A DNA stretch of 64,000 bases, from assembly GCA_907163375.1 (NCBI GenBank), contig CAJQUW010007746.1:203717-267716 (forward strand). Reading direction: 5' to 3'. The notes beneath the pieces were generated by a model. It did no database searches. It was not told the DNA's origin and saw only the letters and a program-made list of their open reading frames with translations. Each line of letters opens with the position of its first letter. Within the stretch, counting starts at the first letter, position 1. A program made the translations under genes and the position numbers. The stretch comes from Prostheceraeus crozeri (lineage: Eukaryota > Platyhelminthes > Polycladida > Euryleptidae). Shown here piece by piece: positions 55,822 through 64,000 of the stretch.

Positions 55822-56861
55822 TAATCTGGAGTTGCCCTTTGTATCGGAACATGTTGTCGAAATGATAAACCAGCAGACTTTGTATTTCTTGGCATTTTAC
55901 TCCAATATGTGTGACAGTATTTCTTTTCCTTGCATATTGGATCCTTGTGTAGTTGTTAAGGATTTCGATTCGAGCATTGATAGCTCAATTTTATTGATAA
56001 TGCCTTGCTCTTCTGTTTTTGAGTATAATTAGTTTCCTCCTAACTTACGGACATGAAAGTTGGAAACTGATTTTAAGATTTTGGATGGGTGTTGTTACGT
56101 TTTATCATCATAGAAATCTGACACTATAATATTAATGTACTAGAACGGACATCTGCATCAAAATAAATAATGTCGTGGTCACGCATCTCTGTTGATATTC
56201 TGTAGCTATACCTATGAAACGGTTGCTTCTATTTGATGAATAGCGGAGTGTCACAATTCAGTGTTCGGTCCCACGACCACGAATAAATCAGTCGTCATTT
56301 GAAGATAACATGGAAAACAGTGATCCTCTATTGACTTTGAAGTACTTGGTAGGCTACCTAACCGAGCCTTACCAAGTAAAATCAGCTGTATGCCATTCTA
56401 GTCTCATTATCTAAAACTAACGTTAAGATCCGATTTCTATGGTAATCAATATCATACATTGGATTTTTGTCCACTTATCATGTTCCAGTAAAATGTTTCT
56501 GTGTCCTTGATCCTCAGCCATTTTATGTGAAATTTTGTGCAGTTTTATGAAGTCTTTTTCAAATGAATCTTTTATGTTTATGAATCTTTTTTCAACAAAA
56601 AATCTTGTGAATTAATTATTAATAGAAATCCGATGAGGATTGTTTTGTTTTGGCATTGCAATAAATATAACATTTCTTTATCGAAATTGCAATAAACATA
56701 CCCAAAAATATAAAACAATTGCAAGTAATAGAAAGTGATATGAAATAATTGAAATTAATATAAAAAAATAAATTGTAAGAAATTGCAATTCATCGGTATA
56801 TTCCTCGTAATTTATTGCGCAAATTTATTGCAATTTTCCCACAATTTTGTCAACCAGTGAC

Positions 56862-58947
56862 AGATCTAGTTGATTACATCACAATTGGTTGTACTGTATC
56901 GGCCGCTAGATGAATCGAATACCTAAAAACTTGTATTGTGATGAGTCTGACACATTTCTTGTAATATTTTTTATTTAAGCCTTTAACAGAAGCTCAATAA
57001 TCAAATTTTGATCAATTTAGAAAAGCTCTTTCTTCAACCGAAATTTATATTTGTCATGACTTGAAAATGTCCAAAATAACTACGCTACGTTTATTTTATG
57101 ATATTAGCTACATAAAAACAATGATTTTTTATGGGTGTGCGCTGTACTCACCTGCTCGCACCGAAAAGTTTCGAAGTCATGCTGAAGCAATTATTAGTAG
57201 GCCTATAGGTGGAATATACTCGTAATTTGTTTAAATAGAGATAGCCTACATATTCGCAAGGGGAGCAACAGCGGGGTATTCACAGCGAAATAATAAAAAT
57301 TCTGAGAGATTTTGCTGCCAAAATTAATTTGTCATGAACTTGAATGCCGAGTAAATTTCCGTCATGGAAAGATGCTATTCATGTCTATTACTTTCTTGGA
57401 GTATTGAAATTGAAATATTGAAATATAATTGGAATATTGCATTAGGAAGTTACTTTTGATCATCCCTATATATGTGCATTTTTGTCAACATCGTGAAGCA
57501 GTATGAGGCAATCAGTATTCAGTAGTCTATACTGCACTTTGAAATGCTTAATACCGATGTCAGATGAACATGTACGGTGGAATTAATTGATAATTATTCG
57601 CAACGTCTAGACAAAAACTTGAATGAACAGCACCCGAAATTTGATTGGCACAAGTGAGCAAACCAAAAGTGAAACGTTTTGTGGTTTATTCTATATAGCT
57701 TTATAATACAAATTTCGGTTGAAGGCCTTTTGTGAATTGATGCAGCCTATGATGTTCCAACCGATGAAATCAAATCTGCGTCCCAAATATTTTCATCTGC
57801 ATCTGAATGTTTCGTGTTGCTTTCCTTTTTTCTGTTGTGAATATAATTTTACTTTTCAGTGATTTGCCGAAAGCCGAGGAGCTATTGTATTAATTGCTCA
57901 ATATACTCGAATGCAATTAATAAAAAGTATCTGCAGCTTAAGGCTGGAACGTCATTCATCATTTTTCATTATTTTCATCACTAACAAAAGCAGTCATTTA
58001 CGTGATACATGAATAATTTAGTGACAACATTCCAGAATTTGACTATTTCTTCATAAATTGTTATCTCATCACGGATTATCAAATACTGCTATTGATCATA
58101 GAAGGAAATACAAGGGGATACTCTGATGTAAGAAGAAAATGAGATGTTAGGATGTCAATAAAATAATTATTAAATTTCACATAGGATGCTTTCATAATCA
58201 GATGAAAAAATTAGGACTAAAATAGTCTATAATGTAGGTAAGGTCCATCATGTTTCCAACATACATTCATGAATGGAGATCTAAAACTGATCAATGAATG
58301 TATGTACAACTGGTCATCAATAAGAAAATGAAGTATTTCTAGATTCGATACAAAGATTTTCAGATGTTCAGTGGGCAAAAGTTTGTAAACACGTTCATAC
58401 ACAGTACATGAATGCAATCACAAGTCCCCCCTTAAATCGTATAGAGTGGTTTGTAGTCGTGTATTGAGTACCTTAATAATCAATTAATTTCTATGCCAAA
58501 TTGAATCTAGCATTTTTAACCATAGAAATGGATCTTCATCTCATGTTTTCGTCTTCCAGATGTCTACGGATAACTATGTAATTTTTCACTACTTCATAGT
58601 TTTGACATAGCTATTCAGTCCCTTCCATTCAATATTTCAATACTATTCTGTTGTCAATTGCGATATCAAATAAAATTGCTTATAAGAACTGGCGAAAAAG
58701 TAATATCATAGCTGTCGCCACAAATCAACCATTGATTCCATACTTCCCTTATATACTTATTTTGCTCCGAACATTCTTAACACTACTCTGAACATATACT
58801 TAAATTGAATTTAAATCAAGTCTGTTAACAAATAGAGTGCTATCAGTATCAACAATGACAACGAAAATCTTTGCCTAGATTCTAGATGATGCTTATCAAT
58901 GGTAGAACGTCAATGCGGAGAGATTTCCTAAGTTGAGCAGCATAGCA
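56862..58947. other. AT-rich intergenic sequence
   Basis: No gene or clear repeat recognised. A TAGGCCTA palindrome is at 57198. Right flank of the CACTA element. Confidence 0.5.
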
Positions 58948-58979
58948 AGAAAATATCTTGTAATACCACAGCAAGTTAA

Positions 58980-59116
58980 AAAGAGGTTCTGACTCGAAGT
59001 TTTCATGTTTATTGGTCAAAAGTAAAAGTAAAATTGACTTTGTCACAGCGTGACGGACCTTCAGCTTCCAGCGACTTCTTACGGTCGATAGTCAGACTTC
59101 GAGTAAGAACCTCTTA
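58980..59116. mobile_element. 137-bp TTAA-flanked miniature element
   Basis: Flanked by TTAA (58976-58979 and 59117-59120). Ends are inverted repeats AAAGAGGTTCTGACTCGAAG and ACTTCGAGTAAGAACCTCTT. TTAA targets are used by piggyBac- and Kolobok-type transposases. It sits between two copies of a 22-bp sequence (58948-58969 and 59169-59190), the second inside the hAT coding fragment. Confidence 0.8.
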
Positions 59117-59132
59117 TTAACTTATTGTTGGT

Positions 59133-59384
59133 ATGCATCGCCTGACTCGCAAACTGGTCAACTATGTCAGAAAATATCTTGTAATACCACCATCCACTGA
59201 TCCAGTCGAAAGATTTTTTTCCACTGCTGGCATTTTCGCCAATGGATTAAGAACTGGAACTAAACCTGATCATTTACAAAGGACAATCTTCTACACCGAA
59301 ATCATTAACTATTTGTCTTATGATTTTCTGTCGAGGGTTTTTTTAGTTTTGTTTTGCTTGTCCACTTCATTTGTGCTGTTTTAA
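59133..59384 (+). pseudogene. hAT transposase C-terminal fragment
   Basis: 83 codons with the hAT dimerisation signature: YLVIPPSTDPVERFFSTAG, then LRTGTKPDHLQRTIFYTEI, corresponding to the usual P-(A/S)-(T/S)...ER-x-FS-x-(A/G)-G and the closing LF-x-x-N helix. The rest of the transposase is missing. GAACG-rich sequence at 59740-59850 may be the end of this element. Confidence 0.8.
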
Positions 59385-60271
59385 TTCAATGCAAAAACAC
59401 GTAATTTATCAGAATTGATATCATACTTACAATCAATAATTAGTTATAGAATAATGAATAGAGATGCATAGAGAAATCACCGGAAATAAGCACATGCGTT
59501 CATAGAAAGCGAACCTTTCCTCTCAGTAGAAGTCTACTCCTTCAATCGTAATTTTTAACAAAATTTAATATAGCATGACTGAAACAATTGAGGCCTTGGT
59601 AATGACAATCCATCGTTCGTCGCAGTTAGAATCGCAGACTAATTTCAAACTGTCACCGATACTAATTTGCTATGAACAAGGTTCGACAGTGCTAGGGTCC
59701 AAAATTGAACATTGTTTTGACTTAAAAAGAACGATTGAACGAGTGCTTTATGCCAATAATGAACGGAACGGGTGTGATAGCTCATTTGAGCGGTGAACGA
59801 ACGGGTCTGAAAGACTAATGAACGGAGGATGGAACTAACGGGGGAAATATGACCTTTCAAATGCCCTGGTGATAAGGATCGAGCACTTTGGTCAACGTGT
59901 AGTCAGTTACATCTAACATGCAAGATATAGCTTTCTCATGTTCACTAGGCTTGTTGCAAAATGGGTGGTACAAGCCTATGAAAAGGGTTCTTGGCAGCGC
60001 ACCAGGAAGGAATTCTGTGTTGCAGGAAGGGACTTGATCGTGCGAAATCACAGTGAAGGGTAGAGGGCCTCGAACACAGCAAAACAAAACACCGCCGTGT
60101 CGATCCCTGTCGCTCCTGATTGTCTGGTAATTCCGTATGGAGCTGCGTCAGGAATAGAATGATCTAGCCATGATTCGGAAAACAGGGCTATAGCAGGTGA
60201 TGACTCTGACAGATTCGAACACACTTTGTCGATCTTCATTGAATAGGGATCGAATGATTGTCAAGAAGATA
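59385..60271. other. Sequence around a possible hAT end, no gene
   Basis: GAACG motifs recur at 59730-59830 (AACGATTGAACGAG, AATGAACGGAACGG, GGTGAACGAACGG). Nothing else is recognised. Confidence 0.4.
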
Positions 60272-61795
60272 ACCCAGCATCTCCTAAAATCGAAGAAATC
60301 TGCATCCTAAAGCGCAACACACTAGAATTTTAGGAGGTTGCGTGAAATAGAGTGTTGACATACTTAAGAGAACAAGAACCTTGCACTCTAAATCAGCACC
60401 TCCTAAATCACACACTAAAGCAAGACACTATTCGTAACTAATAAAAGAATCCTAAAAGCAAAGCGTTCTAGGACGCTGACGCACTAGGTTTATTGCTCGT
60501 TTTACTATGTCAACATTCTATTTCATGCAACCTTCAAAAATTCTAGCTTGTCGCGCTTTAGGATGAAGGTATCTGCGATTTTAGGAGGTGACAGATTAAA
60601 GTGTAGTGCCCTAGCCTCCTAAAACGCTTTGCTTTAGCGTTTTTTTATTAGTTAAGAATCATTGGCGTCTTCTCCGTACCTGCGAGGCCTTCGGCGCATC
60701 CTGAAAAATAATTTTCCAATAATCATAAAATTGAAAAGTGTCATTATTCATTTAAATTCGATAGCTTCTCATGACAGCTGTGCATAGCTTTCCGTCTCAA
60801 AGTCAGACGCTCAACCTCAGAGTGAACAGTTTTGCAGCACATGCTCGAATCACAGCTGTTTTCTTCGAACAAATAGAAACACAAGCTGGTCGTGTGTTCA
60901 GACGGAGCATTGATGTTCAGACAGAGCGAAAGAGTGTGTGAGGCAGTAAGCGCACGCGCCCGCGACAAAATTGGCTTTTCCAATAGACATGATGCTTTGC
61001 CTTCTCCAATTTTTCCCATGAAATTCTACGCGATTCTTGATCGAGGCGCGGTATCTAAATATAGTAAGGGAAGCGCAACCCAATTGTTCCTGGATTCGCT
61101 TTATGTCAGAGAGGCACTACGTCGACAGTAGCAGATGGGTGACGTTCAGACAAGACTGCGATCAGATGATGAGCGTTCTCCAATGAATGCAGAGTAATGC
61201 ATCTGACTGGAACACCCAGATTCGGTAGAATTCCATAATTTGCTTTTACGTGATTGATGTGACACTATGTTTAGTGCTGCAGATGAGATAATAACCACGC
61301 CTTTCGTCCGAAGGGAATATACTTAAAAGATGACAGTCGTCAAGCAAGGTAGGTCAACACCTGATATAAAAATTGAAAGTACTGACAGAGAAAGAAATAA
61401 GAAATACACAAGACATTTTAATGCATCAAAGCTTCAAACATGTGAGTGGCTGACCGGCCATGAAAAACGCAAAAACTGCTGACCTTGCCTCCTTTTTTTC
61501 TCAAGAAAATGTGTCTGGACAGAGAGGGAATATAGTAATCAGCTCCTTGAGTAAGGCGGTTAAGCGACATGAGCAATCACTTCTCATGTGCACATTCACT
61601 TGGCCTTAAAATATGTTTGGGAAATTGTTATTAAAAATTCAGATTTTATGAAAATTAATGTTGTAACATAGAAAATGTCTGGCATAGAAATAGTATTCCA
61701 ATGCCGAGTGAAGGTCTATGGTCTGGGCGCACGCGACGTCACTGTTAGGAATAGTGTCTTGCTTTAGTGTGTGATTTAGGAGGTTTAGCTTGTTT
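60272..61795. mobile_element. Degraded and nested relatives of the 46373-49739 element
   Basis: 60272-60388 matches the inverted right end of the 46373 element (GAAATCTGCATCCTAAAGCG). 60396-60603 is a short internally deleted copy with both ends (CTCTAAATCAGCACCTCC and GGAGGTGACAGATTAAAGTG). A further end fragment follows at 60604-60715. 61745-61785 matches the left end in reverse (GAATAGTGTCTTGCTTTAGT). This reads as an old copy in reverse orientation with a short copy inserted. Confidence 0.55.
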
Positions 61796-61799
61796 AGAA

Positions 61800-63540
61800 C
61801 ACATGTTTCCCGGGCTATAGATCAGTGCCTGAATGATCGACTGAAATAGCCGGCAGCAAACGGGTAGTGTCCATTCTAGTCTTAATAACTTGAACAAAGT
61901 GAGAAGTCGGATATCTTTGGTTGTCATAACAATGGACAAGAGACAGAGGTGTGACGTCATACATTCATCAACAAAGCAGCATTGTGCCCTTGGAGGTGAA
62001 GTTAGGAAGATCTTGTGAACTAGGACAGATCCGATGCTTTTCACTGAACAAACTTCAGCATTTATTCCACAAAGCAATACTGAGCTTCTGTATTGATTTG
62101 GTCATGTTATAAAGTCTGGTCAAGAGTTGTCATCTATTCATTCTCCACTTCGTCCGCTCATGTCAATTTCTCTGTATATTCATGTAAGACAACTTTTCAT
62201 GTCAACATGTAAGATAAGAGAGTGCATTGCATTTACGCAATAAGTGGAATTTGAGATGTGAAGAGGAGACATCAAAGGGGGAGGGTTACTAAAAATGAGG
62301 GAATTTTGTGTTATTAAAAACAAATTGCAAATAATTTGGACTCAGCAATCAATTCATTGTAATTGCAGTTGCAAGAAGTATTAATTAATTGAAATTATGA
62401 AATTATGTCAAACAATTAATGTCAATCATTCGATGACAGTAGCCAATAAATTGCAATTATTCTATCACATAGATTAGAATTAATTGTAATTTTTGATGGC
62501 AACAATCAGTTAATTAATTGCAATGCAATAGTTGTTCAACATTCAAATCATTTCCATTTTGATTCCAGAACTCTGCATTTGTAATTCAAGAATTGAATTG
62601 GTTTATTGCAGTATTCCAAATTCATATTTCAGATTAACGATTATACGTGCCAAGATTTAATTTGGGATTAGCAAGACGGTCAAACGGGGTACACTATACC
62701 CCAGGCTTCAATATAATTAGCAACTGTGTTTAATTGTTACTTATATGTTTTTAATATTTGTCTAGGGTAATTCGACGCCAACTTCTATCAATTTCTTTAT
62801 GTTTTCATGTAAAACACATACAAGATAAGAGAGTGCATTGGAAATACGAACCAGATTAGTCAAGAATCAGGACAGGTCATTCTCATCTTCAGCTAAAGTC
62901 TGAAGTTCTATTTACAAATAATCATTTCAGACTTCAGACGGCGGAGTTGTCGGTAAGATGCATTCGTTTTATTTAATATTTCAAATGACTGAGTAGTTTC
63001 GAGCATTTTCACAGTAAAATATTAGAATTTCTTCGAATTATATTAATATAAGACCTTATTATATAACATTAAGACCTTCCGAAAACCTCCATCTGAATTG
63101 AAATAATTTTACATTTGAAATAGTTGAATTCAACTTGTTGTTGCCTTTCATAGAAATCAAATAATTATGATGACATCTGTGAGGCCAGCTATCCCATCGA
63201 ATATAGGCCCTCTTATTGACGTGAATATAACGCTATGGATTAGAAGTGGGAAGATAATGAATGAATAAAACTGAGACCACCATGCGCACAAGGAAGGCAT
63301 CACATGATTTCTAAATTTTTTGCTGACTGGATGTTTTTTTTCTTAGAGTAGGCTATTATAATTAAATCTGTACCTTCGTGTCAAAGGGACATTAGCGGCA
63401 AAATGTAAATAATACAGGAGACGAAAGAAACATTCTAAAATTCAATTATCGAATGAAAGCATTTATTTTGTTGAACAGTTTTGACTGTAATGTTCATACT
63501 TCTTAATCGATTACATCTGTATTAACAATATGACCTTTGT
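61800..63540. other. Intergenic sequence with a local direct repeat
   Basis: A 65-75-bp segment with the core AAGATAAGAGAGTGCATTG occurs at about 62162-62240 and 62788-62849. 62300-62540 is rich in AATTGCAAT/TTAATTAATT motifs like the sub-terminal parts of the CACTA element. No gene recognised. Confidence 0.5.
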
Positions 63541-63544
63541 CATG

Positions 63545-64000
63545 CACTGTAAAATGGGGTAATTCGGTGACCGTGGGGTAATTCGGACACCTGGTCACTT
63601 TTTATCTTTAATCGACTAATGAAAATTGTTAGATGCTTCTAGTGAGACTGAAATGCATTTTTTAGTTAGATATACATTAGTCAACTGAAATTTATCAATA
63701 GCCGCGAAAATTTTTTTTCAGTGTATTCACAGCTACATTATATTTAAAATTCAATAAAGTCGAAAAAAAACTAATTTTACTATTTTTCATCAGGTTTGAT
63801 CTACCACAAAGCTTTGTTGCATGTCGAAATGGGCAGGCTTGCGGAAGTACCATTAGAAACCCTTACTAATTCAGTCACTCGTTTGTAGCTGGTCAGTTGT
63901 TGTACCCAAATGCAGACGACGCGAATTCTTGGAATTTCTTGCGCCGGTGGGTGCAGCAAGCAAGGCTAATTGATGCTGATCAATCTGCTGAGACGCATTT
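63545..64000. other. Possible end of another CACTGTAA-type element, cut by the window
   Basis: CACTGTAAAATGGGG at about 63545 is followed by two copies of TGGGGTAATTCGG (63555 and 63574). The partner end is not in the window, and the flank is not TA, so it is unproven. Confidence 0.3.

Larger units (their letters stand above)
50021..56859 (+). mobile_element. EnSpm/CACTA DNA transposon, complete borders
   Basis: The 6.8-kb element starts CACTGGTTGACAAAATTG and ends with its inverse (CAATTTTG...CAACCAGTG pattern, 56831-56859), flanked by AC on both sides (50019-50020 and 56860-56861). Sub-terminal regions are full of ATTGCAAT-type motifs, as CACTA transposases use for binding. It encodes a damaged Tnp2-type transposase with at least one intron. 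The first 2.5 kb hold no certain exon. Confidence 0.85.

Overview
The window is eukaryotic, almost certainly from an animal. It is AT-rich, has introns with GT...AG borders, TATA promoters and AATAAA signals, and is packed with transposable elements (non-LTR retrotransposons, EnSpm/CACTA, hAT, TTAA- and TA-target miniature elements, a Polinton/Maverick-like element). A marine invertebrate is my best guess: the palindrome TAGGCCTA occurs five times, which I associate with echinoderm-type genomes, but this is weak. I see no rRNA, tRNA or CRISPR array. Only one piece looks like an ordinary host gene, a terminal exon at 3670-4076.

Layout. 1-2482 is a 76-bp minisatellite. 2483-4997 holds the host exon. 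5004-33382 is one 28.4-kb Polinton/Maverick-like element with matching 6-bp target duplications (GATTAT) and terminal inverted repeats that begin AGTAGTAATCCC. Its left repeat has grown to about 12 kb: a roughly 320-bp sub-repeat received a 1.0-kb hAT-like miniature element with an 8-bp target duplication, and the combined block was then amplified to six copies. The right repeat stayed near 1.3 kb but carries a truncated non-LTR retrotransposon. 33389-50020 is nested repeats: a long inverted repeat (arms 33738-35072 and 42463-44665), decayed LINEs, and elements with CACTGTAA ends and TA target duplications. 50021-56859 is a complete EnSpm/CACTA transposon with an intron and a damaged Tnp2-type transposase. 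56860-64000 holds a hAT transposase fragment, a TTAA miniature element and pieces of the CACTGTAA family.

The Polinton interior (17057-30833) is the exciting part. It encodes a protein-primed type B DNA polymerase, broken by stops and frameshifts, with N-terminal zinc fingers. It also has three stand-alone 140-150-residue relatives of the domain lying between those fingers and the polymerase, and three copies of a second unknown family. Further genes are a TATA-binding-protein-like gene, a small RING-like protein, a coiled-coil protein with Cys/His clusters, and a proline-rich acidic small protein. I find no integrase, packaging ATPase, protease or capsid gene.

The regulatory sequence is rich: strong TATA boxes with TCATT/TCAGT initiators, a cluster of eight TTGCTATC octamers, 87-bp direct repeats, and stem-loops at the 3' ends of three genes that resemble the histone mRNA 3' stem-loop. 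Together these suggest a self-contained transcription programme (own TBP, own promoters, own 3' ends) in a replicating element that has lost, or never had, particle genes. Several genes are broken, so this copy is probably dead.
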